From Flavilitoribacter nigricans DSM 23189 = NBRC 102662 (GTDB taxonomy: Bacteria > Bacteroidota > Bacteroidia > Chitinophagales > Saprospiraceae): a DNA stretch of 64,000 nt. Shown here piece after piece: positions 35,995-44,302 of this stretch. How positions within the stretch are numbered: position 1 is the first letter of the stretch; every line of letters starts with the position of its first letter. The stretch lies in the NCBI RefSeq assembly GCF_002646595.1, contig NZ_PDUD01000033.1, positions 124,001-188,000 on the forward strand, in the 5' to 3' direction. A program made the position numbers and the translations under genes. The notes under the pieces are model-generated. The model worked only from the letters and a program-made list of their open reading frames with translations. It did not search any database and was not told the DNA's origin.

Positions 35995-36287
35995 CGTTTG
36001 TCGTGATTTAAGTGATGTTAAAGAGTTGGTCATCAATCAAAATACCGGTGTCAACAGTTGCGAATGCCGGTTCGCCTGATCGTTTAAAAAGGGATTGGTA
36101 GATAGGAATGTATGGTGTAGCGTGTTTAGTCATTTGTACTTTATAGCTGGGCATTTAGTTGGGTGGTCGCTGGACCTTAGCTGCAATTTGGATCTCCGGT
36201 ATCGATTGCTAACCGAATTACGGCATTTTTAACGATAAAAACGGTCCGTTTGGTATATTACTTTTCATTTTGGCTCCCGTACCGGGA

Positions 36288-37061
36288 TCAATTGAAGAAG
36301 AGTAAATGTAGATCGAACAGTTTGATAATGGCAACGATGACCATCAGGACGAGCAGGCGATAGGCCCAGATATTGGCGCTCGGAAAGCGGGAGGCATAAT
36401 GGGCCATCAGGTAACCGCCCACCGTTTGTCCGATGGCCATAAAGAGGCCGAATTTCCAGTCGATGAGTCCCTGCACGTGAAAAATGATGAGTACGGGAAT
36501 GGTGTAAATGGCAATGATGAAACTTTTAAGCACATTGGCGTCCAGCAGGCTGAAGCGGGCCCCGAGTACGGTAACGGCCAGGAAAATAATGCCCATGCCC
36601 ATCTGAATGAATCCACCGTAGAAGCCCAGCGCCAGGAAAGCGGGGATGATAACCCATTTGGAAGGTTGCACCTCCAGATCGGTTTCCCGCAGCCAGCGGG
36701 CGGGTTTTACCAGTATGACCAGCAACATAATGATCATCAGGAAACGGAATACCTGACGGAATTGCTCATTGCTGATCTGCGTGGCCAGAATGGTACCCAG
36801 GATGGCCCCGATGATGGTGCAGATGATGTGCAGGCGACGGTTGGCAAAATCCAGTTTACCGTTGCGAAAGAATCCGTAAGTGGAAGCGGCCGTCTGGGTG
36901 AAAACACCCACGCGGTTGGTACCGTTGGCCAGATTACCGGGCAGGCCCAGCACTTCGGTGAGTATCGTAAGGGTGATCGCCGAACCGTTACCCGCAAGGG
37001 TATTGATCACGCCGGCAACGAAACTGCCCAGGAGGGCGATGATGATAGTCCAGGTATCCAT
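36288..37061 (-). CDS. TauE/SafE-family sulfite/organosulfonate exporter
   Basis: A 257-residue integral membrane protein with about seven to eight membrane segments. The first segment contains IALLGSFVAGVINTLAGNGS, the family's internal-repeat motif (GxxxGxxxxxxGxG), and the second repeat begins near LGFYGGFIQMGMGIIFLA. TauE/SafE members export sulfite, sulfoacetate or related anions; the substrate is not determined here. No sulfur-metabolism gene is next to it. Confidence 0.9.
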   Translation of the reverse strand: MDTWTIIIALLGSFVAGVINTLAGNGSAITLTILTEVLGLPGNLANGTNRVGVFTQTAASTYGFFRNGKLDFANRRLHIICTIIGAILGTILATQISNEQFRQVFRFLMIIMLLVILVKPARWLRETDLEVQPSKWVIIPAFLALGFYGGFIQMGMGIIFLAVTVLGARFSLLDANVLKSFIIAIYTIPVLIIFHVQGLIDWKFGLFMAIGQTVGGYLMAHYASRFPSANIWAYRLLVLMVIVAIIKLFDLHLLFFN

Positions 37062-37158
37062 GACAATCCGACCCGTGGCCGGTTAAAAGTTTAGTGTATA
37101 AGGAACCGCAATCGCCATTTTGGTGGCAAAGAATGCGTGGGTCGGTCAATCCGGAACG

Positions 37159-37554
37159 CTACAGGCTTTGGCAAAGCTCCACCAGCACCCCATTGGCGCT
37201 CTTCGGATGGATGAAACAAACGAGCTTGTTATCCGCTCCCCTTTTGGGCTTTTCGTTCAGCAATTGAAATCCCTCGCTCCGCAGGCGTTCCATTTCCGCT
37301 TCGATATCCTCTACCTCGAAGGCCACATGGTGGATACCTTCTCCCCGCTTTTCGATAAAGCGGGCGATCGGACTGGAGGGGTCGGTGGCCTCCAGCAGTT
37401 CCACCTTAGATTCACCGGTCTGAAAAAAAGAGGTATTCACGCCTTCGGATTCCACCCGTTCGATCTTATAGTGCGGCCGCCCCAGCAATTGCGCGAACAG
37501 CGCATTACCCGCTTCGAGGTCTTTGACGGCGATGCCGATGTGTTCTATTTTCAC
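37159..37554 (-). CDS. mce: Methylmalonyl-CoA epimerase
   Basis: A 131-residue VOC-fold metalloenzyme (GTG start at 37554). Metal ligands fit HIGIAVKDL (His5-type), the SKVELLE strand, GIHHVAFEVEDI and the final GVLVELCQ (Glu). It interconverts (2R)- and (2S)-methylmalonyl-CoA for propionyl-CoA or succinyl-CoA conversion. Length is typical for this small enzyme. An octad array fills the gap upstream of it; the GT2 gene lies beyond, on the same strand. Confidence 0.92.
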   Translation of the reverse strand: MKIEHIGIAVKDLEAGNALFAQLLGRPHYKIERVESEGVNTSFFQTGESKVELLEATDPSSPIARFIEKRGEGIHHVAFEVEDIEAEMERLRSEGFQLLNEKPKRGADNKLVCFIHPKSANGVLVELCQSL

Positions 37555-37601
37555 AGTATTGACTTTTTACAAAATGTTCCGGGCCCCAGTTAAAACCCAA
37601 C

Positions 37602-37673
37602 CTTCAAACATTTCCACCTTCCAACGTTTCCACGTTCAAACGTTTCCACATTTCCACATTTCCACGTTCCAAC
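37602..37673. repeat. Octad array (9 units)
   Basis: Nine exact 8-base units: CTTCAAAC, ATTTCCAC, CTTCCAAC, GTTTCCAC, GTTCAAAC, GTTTCCAC, ATTTCCAC, ATTTCCAC and GTTCCAAC. It lies between mce and the GT2 gene, with the same consensus nTTYMMAC as the array at 33.6 kb. Confidence 0.85.
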
Positions 37674-37684
37674 GTTTAAAAAAA

Positions 37685-38464
37685 TCACCCCATCACATCA
37701 TCCTCCGGCTGGTCCCGCTTGCGCAATTCAATGATCCGCAGATAGCGCAGAAAAACGCCCCACGCCATAATGGTGCTGACGATAAAGCCAACGCGCCCGT
37801 CGAGGAAGCCCCGTTGGATGACAAAATGCTTGAAGAAACGGTAGAGGGGTTTGATAAATAAGTGGTAATAGGTTACTCTGGGAGTTTTCTCAAAATGATC
37901 CAGCGCCGACCATTCGCCGTAGCGACGGATCTTGTCCAGATACTGCCCTGAATCCTTAAAGGTATAATGCAGCAACTTGTGTTTTAGTTTACCGACCCGC
38001 AGCCCTTTCGTCTCAATTTCTTCGTGCACCTGTTTCTCGTCGTAACGGCACGCATCCCGCCGGATCAGGCGGATCACGGTATCGCCCTGCCAGCCGCTGT
38101 ATCTGACCCTTTTACCCAGAAAATAATTCTGGCGGGGGATCCAGTAGCAATCCTGATCGATCTCGGGTCCGGATAGGAGCGATTTGATCTCCTCCGTCAG
38201 TTTGTCGGTCAGGCGCTCATCGGCATCCAGCAGCAACACCCATTCATTCCTGGCTTTGGGGATGGCCCAGTTCTTTTGATCCGCCGGACCGCTGTAGCTG
38301 CGCTCGTACACTTTAGCGCCCAGTTTTTCGGCAACATCCGGCGTACCGTCGGTACTGTAGGAATCGACCACAATGATCTCATCGGCCCACTGTACCGAAG
38401 CCATAGCTTCCCGGATATTGGTACTTTCATTATAGGTAGTGATAATTACACTTAAGGCTTGCAT
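37685..38464 (-). CDS. Family 2 glycosyltransferase (LPS/WaaE-like)
   Basis: A 259-residue GT-A enzyme. The N-terminal strand SVIITTYNESTNIREAMAS and the DSYSTDGTPDVAE segment bind the nucleotide sugar, and the DxD motif is in LLLDADERL. CYWIPRQNYFLGK and the acidic base region RYDEKQVHEEI match WaaE/KdtX-type LPS-core glucosyltransferases. The C-terminal YRFFKHFVIQRGFLDGRVGFIVS is a membrane-associated segment. It acts on the cytoplasmic face of the inner membrane in LPS or glycan assembly. Donor and acceptor are not determined. Confidence 0.88.
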   Translation of the reverse strand: MQALSVIITTYNESTNIREAMASVQWADEIIVVDSYSTDGTPDVAEKLGAKVYERSYSGPADQKNWAIPKARNEWVLLLDADERLTDKLTEEIKSLLSGPEIDQDCYWIPRQNYFLGKRVRYSGWQGDTVIRLIRRDACRYDEKQVHEEIETKGLRVGKLKHKLLHYTFKDSGQYLDKIRRYGEWSALDHFEKTPRVTYYHLFIKPLYRFFKHFVIQRGFLDGRVGFIVSTIMAWGVFLRYLRIIELRKRDQPEDDVMG

Positions 38465-38751
38465 AGGTTGGTTAGTTTTCAGCCCCTAAAATACAATTGT
38501 TTGGCTGATTCCCATTTGACAACATGCTTTTCCCGGTTTACAACAAATATTAGGCATTGCCGGGCTTACTTGTTAGTTTTACCTGGAATGTGATCGGCTA
38601 CCAAAAACTATACCTTAAGGGCTGTACGCCAATAGTAATAAAGGTATTGGTTAATGCTTAACGGATGGTACTGAAGACAAAGCCGTAATGAACAATCGAG
38701 CATCCTACCATGGTCAGATCTTTTTGGTCCGCTTACTAATATTCCAGAATT
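38465..38751. other. Divergent intergenic region
   Basis: About 290 bases separate the GT2 gene (-) from the sensor kinase gene (+). It should hold both promoters, but I find no clear TTTG/TAnnTTTG pair and no other structure. Confidence 0.4.
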
Positions 38752-39861
38752 ATGATCGAGATGTTGGATCGCCGTGATTCTTTTTCACTGTTCCGCCCCC
38801 AGTGGCTGGTATTTTGCTGGCTCCTGATCGCCCTGATCTCCACCACCGCACTGCATATGCAACGGGAGGGACTGGTCAGCTGGTGGGCTATTCTGCCGGT
38901 GAAACTGGCAGTCTGGCTCTTCTGGGGCCTGTATGCAGTACTGATCTTCCGTCTGACCCGGCAATTCGGCTGGGATCCCCGGCAACGGTGGAAGACGCTG
39001 GCCATTCATCTCCCGTTCAGTGTGCTGACGGTATTGATCCACGTGTTCTTTTACAGCTGGATCGTCTACCTGCTGAACCTGGGCGGCATGCAGGCGCTGG
39101 GCCTTACGGCCATTTTTCACTTGCTGCTTCCGGCCCTCTTCGAGTGGTATTTCATCATTTACTGGACGATCGTGATCTTTACTTTAGCCTTTGACTATTT
39201 CAGGAAATTCCGGGATCAGGAACTGCGGAGCCTGCAATTGGAAAAGCAACTGATACTGGCCCAACTTCAGGCCCTGAAAATGCAGCTCCAGCCCCATTTT
39301 TTATTCAATACCCTGAACACGATCGTATCCCAGGTTAGGCTGGATCAAAAGGAAACTGCGGTACGAATGCTGTCGGGCCTGAGTGAATTGCTGCGGATCA
39401 CCCTCAAACACAGTCAACACCACTTGGTGCCGCTGTCCGAAGAGATCAGCTATGTGCAACAGTATCTGGAACTGGAAAAAGATCGCTTCGGCGACCGGCT
39501 GGATATTGGTTTCGAGATCGAACCGGCTACCCGGGAACTGGAAATACCTTCTTTTTTACTGCAGCCACTGGTAGAGAACGCCGTTTACCACGGACTGGCC
39601 CGCCAACTGAATGCCCGCGAGCTCCGGATCCGTTCCCGCCTGCAGGAGGGGCGGCTGGAGATCGAGATCTACAACGACGGCCCGGCCCTACCTACGGACT
39701 TTGATCCTGCTTACTATTCCGGGATCGGCCTGAGTAATACCATCGAGCGGCTGAGCCAGTTTTACGGGGATGATTGCACCTTTGAGATCCGCAATTCCGG
39801 TGCCGGGGTACTGGTCCGTCTCCGCCTTCCGCAAAAAAATCTTCCCCATGCGCAAACTTAG
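38752..39861 (+). CDS. LytS-type sensor histidine kinase
   Basis: A 369-residue membrane kinase. Four membrane segments (roughly residues 18-37, 43-65, 80-103 and 115-140) are followed by a His_kinase domain. The phospho-accepting His182 lies in LQPHFLFNTLNTI, and the HATPase_c region has LLQPLVENAVYHGL (N box) and GIGLSNTIERL (G box). It senses an unknown membrane or cell-envelope signal and phosphorylates the LytTR regulator encoded next. The two genes overlap (regulator start 39848 within the end of this gene), so they are co-expressed and translationally coupled. Confidence 0.93.
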   Translation: MIEMLDRRDSFSLFRPQWLVFCWLLIALISTTALHMQREGLVSWWAILPVKLAVWLFWGLYAVLIFRLTRQFGWDPRQRWKTLAIHLPFSVLTVLIHVFFYSWIVYLLNLGGMQALGLTAIFHLLLPALFEWYFIIYWTIVIFTLAFDYFRKFRDQELRSLQLEKQLILAQLQALKMQLQPHFLFNTLNTIVSQVRLDQKETAVRMLSGLSELLRITLKHSQHHLVPLSEEISYVQQYLELEKDRFGDRLDIGFEIEPATRELEIPSFLLQPLVENAVYHGLARQLNARELRIRSRLQEGRLEIEIYNDGPALPTDFDPAYYSGIGLSNTIERLSQFYGDDCTFEIRNSGAGVLVRLRLPQKNLPHAQT

Positions 39862-40618
39862 CACCCTCATCGTTGATGACGAAGCGCCCGCCCGCGATCT
39901 CGTTCGTTTATTACTGCAGCAGTATCCTTTTGTTGAGCTCCTGGGGGAGTGCGCGGATGGTCAGAGCGCGATCGAACGCATCCGGCGGGATCAACCGGAG
40001 TTGGTTTTTCTGGACATCCAGATGCCTGGGCTATCCGGTTTCGAGGTACTCCGTGCTCTGGCGGATCAGGAACTGCCCTACATAATTTTCACGACGGCCT
40101 ACGATCAGTATGCCATCCAGGCTTTTGAGGTGAATGCCGTTGATTACCTCCTGAAACCCTTCACCGAAGAGCGGTTCCGACTGGCGGTCCACCGGGCCCG
40201 AACGGCCCACGAAGATCAGCTCGCCCGGCGGTGGAACCAACAAATGAAAGCCCTGCTGGAAACGTCTCCGGAACCCGCCCGACCCCGGTATCTGCAGAAG
40301 ATCTCCGTTCGGGTGAATAGCCGTATCCGCTTTATACCGGTGGAGGAGATCATCTGGATCAGTGCGGAAAACCAGTATGTGCGCATCCACACGGCTACCC
40401 AAACTTACCTGTTGCGGCAATCACTCAGTCAGCTGGAGGCCGACCTGTCGCCGGAGAACTTCTACCGGACGCACCGTTCTTCCCTGGTCAATATTCACGC
40501 GATCCGCCAGATCGAACCCTACTTCAAGGGAGATTACATCCTGTATTTGCAGGATGGTAAGCAGACCAAGTTATCCCGCAAGCGGGCCGAAGGGCTGCGT
40601 CGTATCCTGCCCTGGTAG
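39848..40618 (+). CDS. LytTR-family response regulator
   Basis: A 256-residue regulator. Start ATG 39848 is chosen because it directly precedes the receiver fold (KLSTLIVDDEAPA) and overlaps the kinase gene by 14 bases. The receiver domain has phospho-acceptor Asp56 in FLDIQMPG and the conserved Thr and Lys in FTTAYD and LLKPF. The C-terminal LytTR DNA-binding domain (~145-250) includes IPVEEIIWISAENQYVRIHT, and FYRTHRSSLVN. It forms a two-component system with the preceding kinase. Targets cannot be deduced; the small lipoprotein gene next door could be one (inference). Confidence 0.94.
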   Translation: MRKLSTLIVDDEAPARDLVRLLLQQYPFVELLGECADGQSAIERIRRDQPELVFLDIQMPGLSGFEVLRALADQELPYIIFTTAYDQYAIQAFEVNAVDYLLKPFTEERFRLAVHRARTAHEDQLARRWNQQMKALLETSPEPARPRYLQKISVRVNSRIRFIPVEEIIWISAENQYVRIHTATQTYLLRQSLSQLEADLSPENFYRTHRSSLVNIHAIRQIEPYFKGDYILYLQDGKQTKLSRKRAEGLRRILPW

Positions 40619-40777
40619 ATACCACTAGCGGATCCTTGACAACACGCTGATCCCACTTCGTTAACCAGATCTCTCCATTCACAAGATTACACTGGCTTTG
40701 GGTGGCCCGCGCGGCTAACTTTATGAAAAGATCGATCCGATCGATCATTCATTACCGAATGTTTAACATCCAACGCC

Positions 40778-41245
40778 ATGACTATTTATACTTCTGTATG
40801 CTGCTTTTTGCTCGCCCTGATCTCCTGGAGCTGCCGGCAGGATTTTGACCGCCATTTACTGGTACAGACCTACTGGCAACTGGACACGATCCGAACTGAC
40901 CCCCAGCTTATCGATGGGCCCGGGGCAATGCATATGATGGAAGCCTGCGAAAAAGATGATTCCTGGCAGTTTTCGTCCAACGGACTGCTGCGGATCTATC
41001 GCGGGGAAAACCACTGCCGTCCCGACGAAAACTTCACGGACATCCTGGGGGGCTGGAATATTTCCCGGCAGGGTGACCGGCTCAGTATCCGGGAAGCGGG
41101 AGGTTTTACGACGACTTACGAGATCCGTACCCTTTCCCGGGAGCAACTTATCCTGCACTATACCGCTGACGAAGCGGAGATCATCCTGACCTACAAAAGT
41201 ATTTCCGCCCGGCTGCTGGCCGGGAAAGATCGGAGCGGTGAGTAG
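40778..41245 (+). CDS. Small lipoprotein, lipocalin-like
   Basis: A 155-residue protein with signal peptide and lipobox ISWSC (Cys19). The mature part begins with an extended-strand pattern (VQTYWQLDTI ... WQFSSNGLLRIYRG ... LGGWNISRQGDRLSIRE) reminiscent of lipocalin-like META/heat-shock-type lipoproteins, in which a short beta-barrel is followed by a terminal strand. No exact family is recognised. It lies ~160 bases after the LytTR gene and before an NTF2-like gene, all on +. Confidence 0.65.
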   Translation: MTIYTSVCCFLLALISWSCRQDFDRHLLVQTYWQLDTIRTDPQLIDGPGAMHMMEACEKDDSWQFSSNGLLRIYRGENHCRPDENFTDILGGWNISRQGDRLSIREAGGFTTTYEIRTLSREQLILHYTADEAEIILTYKSISARLLAGKDRSGE

Positions 41246-41321
41246 AGGATAGTTACGGGCCCGGAACCTTTTCTTCCGGAACAAGCACACGTCATTTTTA
41301 TTCATTCACAATATATTCTAA

Positions 41322-41750
41322 ATGAGAAAGATCATGCTTATCCTATCTATGATGGGAGGGATGGCGCTTTCCGGCCACGCGCAGGAAGGTTTGGAGTCCC
41401 TCACCCAACTTATTCACCAATTTGCCACTGCCGGCGATCGACAGGACGTAGCGGCGCTGGACAAACTCCTGCACGCTGATTACCGTGTCGTCTGGAATAA
41501 TGCAGCGGAAGGCAAACTCACCGTACTGAACCGGGAAGTCTATCTGAATATGGTGCGGGAGAAAAAGATTGGCGGTGATCAGCGAACCGTGTCTATCGAA
41601 TCGGTCGAGCTGAGTGCTGGAGGTAATGCCCTGGTTAAAACCAGCATTAAAGGGAAACAGGCGGATTTTCAATCTCTGTTCTCGCTGGTCCAGGGGAAGG
41701 ACGGCGACTGGCTGCTGGTCCAGGATCAGGTTTACATGCGAACCCGGTGA
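41322..41750 (+). CDS. Exported NTF2-like (DUF4440/lumazine-binding-like) protein
   Basis: A 142-residue protein. A signal peptide ends near GMALSGHAQ. The mature part has the NTF2-like cone fold pattern: a first helix (LIHQFATAGDRQDVAALDKLL), HADYRVVW, then strands VSIESVELSAGGNALVKTSI and FSLVQGKDGDWLLVQDQVYM. Related proteins (Lumazine_bd_2, DUF4440) are widespread periplasmic small-molecule binders or inactive enzymes. The ligand is unknown. Confidence 0.78.
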   Translation: MRKIMLILSMMGGMALSGHAQEGLESLTQLIHQFATAGDRQDVAALDKLLHADYRVVWNNAAEGKLTVLNREVYLNMVREKKIGGDQRTVSIESVELSAGGNALVKTSIKGKQADFQSLFSLVQGKDGDWLLVQDQVYMRTR

Positions 41751-41860
41751 TCACCCGGAAATGCACACGAAGCGGGCGGCCTTTCGGACCGCTCCGCTGT
41801 GTGTATTTTTAATGCTTACTCTTGCTTCAGGCTACTGGTTGGAGCCTCTGCACTTTTATC

Positions 41861-42835
41861 TCAAAATTCCATCAGGCAGTCCTCCGGTAATTCCACCTCC
41901 TCTTCTACTTCCGGAGTATAACTTCCCCGCCATTCCTTCATTTGCTGAATAAACAGAGACGGCTGGTGTACCCAGTTGAAATGACTGTAGGGTTTGCGTT
42001 CGCCGCTATCGGCGGGCAGGTGCCTATGGGTCACTCGTGCGTTCGGGAACAGTCCGAACAGGTGCTCGGCTCCTCTGCGGGGGGCGAGTTGGTCGCCTTC
42101 CAGCGAAAAGGAAAGAATGGGAGTGGTCAGCAGATGGCCCAACGAATCGTACGCCTGCCAGGTACCTTTCGGGTGGTATTTCCCTTTGGTGCCCGAGTAG
42201 CCCCAGTCGCGCATGAACGTGCGGGCTTCCCGGCGGGCAAAACCGACCTGCTCTCCCGGAAAATAGCCAAACAGACGAGCGATCCAGGGAAAGGTCTTGA
42301 ACCACAGGTACATTTTCCAAGACTGGTAATCCCAGTTTTTATAGTGACAGTGGCAGGAGAAATGTTGAACCAGTCCGGTCACCTGCTCCTCGGGATGAGC
42401 GGCGAGGTAGATGCTGCCCAGTTGCCCGCCCAGGCTGTGGCCGTAGACGATGATCTCATTTTTAGGGAATTCCGAGCGGACACAATCGAACAGGGCCGGG
42501 AAATCGTAGTGCAGGATCTCTCGGTAACCGAAATCGGCGTTCCGGCCGGCCCGGATGATCGAGAGGCCCTTGCCCCGCCAGTCGGCAGTGACCACGTGGT
42601 AACCGGCTTCTACCAGCGCTTCCGCGAAGGGCGAATAGTAGGCGGCGGTCGTTCCCATGGCCGGGAGCAGCAGGACTACATCGGCGTGCGGACGTTGGGG
42701 ATTAGTGAAAGCTCGTACGGTACTGGCAAATCCATCGGCGGAAAAATAGGTGATTTCTTTCGTGTACTTCATTACATCGGGTTTTTGATTCGGCCGGCAT
42801 TTTCCGGCCCGGTTTTCATTCAATTTTTCACTCAT
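41861..42835 (-). CDS. Alpha/beta hydrolase
   Basis: A 324-residue cytoplasmic hydrolase. Start ATG 42835 is chosen; ATG 42772 (MKYTKEITYF), closest to the conserved domain, is a real alternative. The fold starts with ITYFSADGFASTVRAF, oxyanion-region LLPAMGTTAAYY, and the nucleophile elbow VYGHSLGGQLGS. A late acidic residue and His (ADSGERKPYSHFNW) complete the triad. This resembles YheT-like and other predicted esterases. It is divergent from the hydrolase-AraC gene, with both promoters in a 147-base gap. Confidence 0.85.
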   Translation of the reverse strand: MSEKLNENRAGKCRPNQKPDVMKYTKEITYFSADGFASTVRAFTNPQRPHADVVLLLPAMGTTAAYYSPFAEALVEAGYHVVTADWRGKGLSIIRAGRNADFGYREILHYDFPALFDCVRSEFPKNEIIVYGHSLGGQLGSIYLAAHPEEQVTGLVQHFSCHCHYKNWDYQSWKMYLWFKTFPWIARLFGYFPGEQVGFARREARTFMRDWGYSGTKGKYHPKGTWQAYDSLGHLLTTPILSFSLEGDQLAPRRGAEHLFGLFPNARVTHRHLPADSGERKPYSHFNWVHQPSLFIQQMKEWRGSYTPEVEEEVELPEDCLMEF

Positions 42836-42878
42836 CGGGTTATTGCGCAATTGGCGCTGTGTAGAGTTATCAATATTA

Positions 42879-42886
42879 CAAAGCTA
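42879..42886 (-). promoter_or_regulatory. Possible -7 element of the alpha/beta hydrolase gene
   Basis: Read on the minus strand this is TAGCTTTG, matching TAnnTTTG, 44 bases before ATG 42835. A TTTG lies upstream but only 13 bases away, too close for the usual spacing. Confidence 0.35.
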
Positions 42887-42956
42887 TGAAAGGTTACCCC
42901 AAATGGGCTATGTTAACAGTATTCTAAGCTATGTGAAAGGGATTATTGAATGTTTG

Positions 42957-42964
42957 TATCTTTG
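42957..42964 (+). promoter_or_regulatory. -7 promoter element of the hydrolase-AraC gene
   Basis: TATCTTTG fits TAnnTTTG and ends 18 bases before ATG 42983. It argues against the upstream ATG at 42950, which would lie before this promoter. Confidence 0.5.
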
Positions 42965-42982
42965 GGTACAGTACGAGATCCG

Positions 42983-44185
42983 ATGCAGAAAACCGAAACA
43001 AAATACGCTCAGTCCGGAAAGGTGAATATCGCCTACCAGATCGTTGGTGAGGGGTCGCTGGACCTGATCATCGTGGCCGGCTGGGTCACCAATGTGGAGG
43101 AGATGTGGAATATGCCGGAGCTGGCCGCGTGGCTGAACCGCCTGTCCCAATTCTGCCGCCTGATCATTTTTGACAAACGCGGTACCGGCCTGTCGGATCG
43201 CGTAGAGCCGGGGCGCCTGCCGGGCATCACCCAACGCATGCAGGATCTCCGGGCCATCGTAGAAGCGGCGGATAGCCGGGAGGTGGCCGTGCTGGGTCTT
43301 TCCGAAGGCGGACCGCTGGCTACATTGTTTGCCGTAGAATATCCGGAACTGGTCTCCCACCTGTTGTTGTACGGTAGCTACGCCCGCTGGATACCCGACG
43401 GGGAATATCCCTGGGGGCTCAGCCGGCAGCAACACCAGAAAACCCTGGAGCATATGCAATCCAACTGGGGGCAGCCAATTGGCCTGCACCTGATGGCTCC
43501 GAGCCGGGCGAATGATCCCGCCACACAGGAACGCTGGGCGACCTACCTGCGCCGCAGCGCCAGCCCGGGTACGGCCGCTGCGCTCTACCGGATGAATATC
43601 GAGATCGATATCCGGGAGGTATTACCCAAGGTGACCGTGCCGTCATTGATCCTGCACCGCACGGACGACCGCCTGATCGAGTTCGGGCACAGTCAGTATA
43701 TGCACCGGCAGATCCCGGGTGCGCAGCTGGTGCAGTTGCCGGGAGATGATCACCTGCCCTGGTTCGGGGATATCACCGAAGTGATCGACGCGATCCAGTC
43801 TTTCCTGATCGGCGGAAAAGCCGTCGTCAATGCACAGGACGACATTTTAAACCCGGAAGATGTGACGGCCCTGTACCAGGTACGGCAGTTCCTGCAGGAG
43901 TCCTACGCCGAAAAATTGCAACTGAAAACCCTGGCCCGGCGTTTCGGGCTCAATCAGTATAAATTGAAATACGGTTTTCGCAAACTTTTCGATACACCGG
44001 TCATTGCCTACCAGCACCAGCTTCGATTGGAAACGGCCAAAACCATGCTGCGCACGACCGATATTCCCATCGTGGAAATTGCCGACGCGGTTGGCTACCG
44101 TCAGGCAAATAACTTTTCGGCCGCCTTCAAGCGGGAGTTCGGAATGACGCCCTCCCATTTCCGGAAATTGCAGGGAACCGGCTAG
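42983..44185 (+). CDS. Alpha/beta hydrolase fused to AraC-type DNA-binding domain
   Basis: A 400-residue protein from ATG 42983; the promoter match just upstream decides the start. Residues ~5-280 form an alpha/beta hydrolase with IAYQIVGEGSLDLIIVAGW, FDKRGTGLSDR, the nucleophile elbow GLSEGGPLA, Asp in HRTDDRLIE, and His in GDDHLPW. Residues ~295-400 are an AraC/XylS helix-turn-helix pair: LKTLARRFGLNQYKLKYGFR, and IVEIADAVGYRQANNFSAAFK ending with the family's GMTPSHFRK. Related hydrolase halves are usually fused to adenylate cyclase domains. This may be a transcription factor that binds or hydrolyses a small ester or lactone ligand (inference). Confidence 0.88.
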   Translation: MQKTETKYAQSGKVNIAYQIVGEGSLDLIIVAGWVTNVEEMWNMPELAAWLNRLSQFCRLIIFDKRGTGLSDRVEPGRLPGITQRMQDLRAIVEAADSREVAVLGLSEGGPLATLFAVEYPELVSHLLLYGSYARWIPDGEYPWGLSRQQHQKTLEHMQSNWGQPIGLHLMAPSRANDPATQERWATYLRRSASPGTAAALYRMNIEIDIREVLPKVTVPSLILHRTDDRLIEFGHSQYMHRQIPGAQLVQLPGDDHLPWFGDITEVIDAIQSFLIGGKAVVNAQDDILNPEDVTALYQVRQFLQESYAEKLQLKTLARRFGLNQYKLKYGFRKLFDTPVIAYQHQLRLETAKTMLRTTDIPIVEIADAVGYRQANNFSAAFKREFGMTPSHFRKLQGTG

Positions 44186-44302
44186 AGGATGCCTATCGCA
44201 AAGTCCGGCCTGCTCTGCTGCCGGGTCCACATTTTGTATTCCCAACTTTCCTATTTAGCTTAGGCCCTTCAAGCATTATGCGCAAATAAAATCAACCATC
44301 CA

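Noticed and set aside
42950-42982. ATG 42950 as start of the hydrolase-AraC gene
   Set aside because: A good TATCTTTG promoter lies at 42957-42964, downstream of this codon, and the extra 11 residues are not conserved-looking. ATG 42983 preferred.
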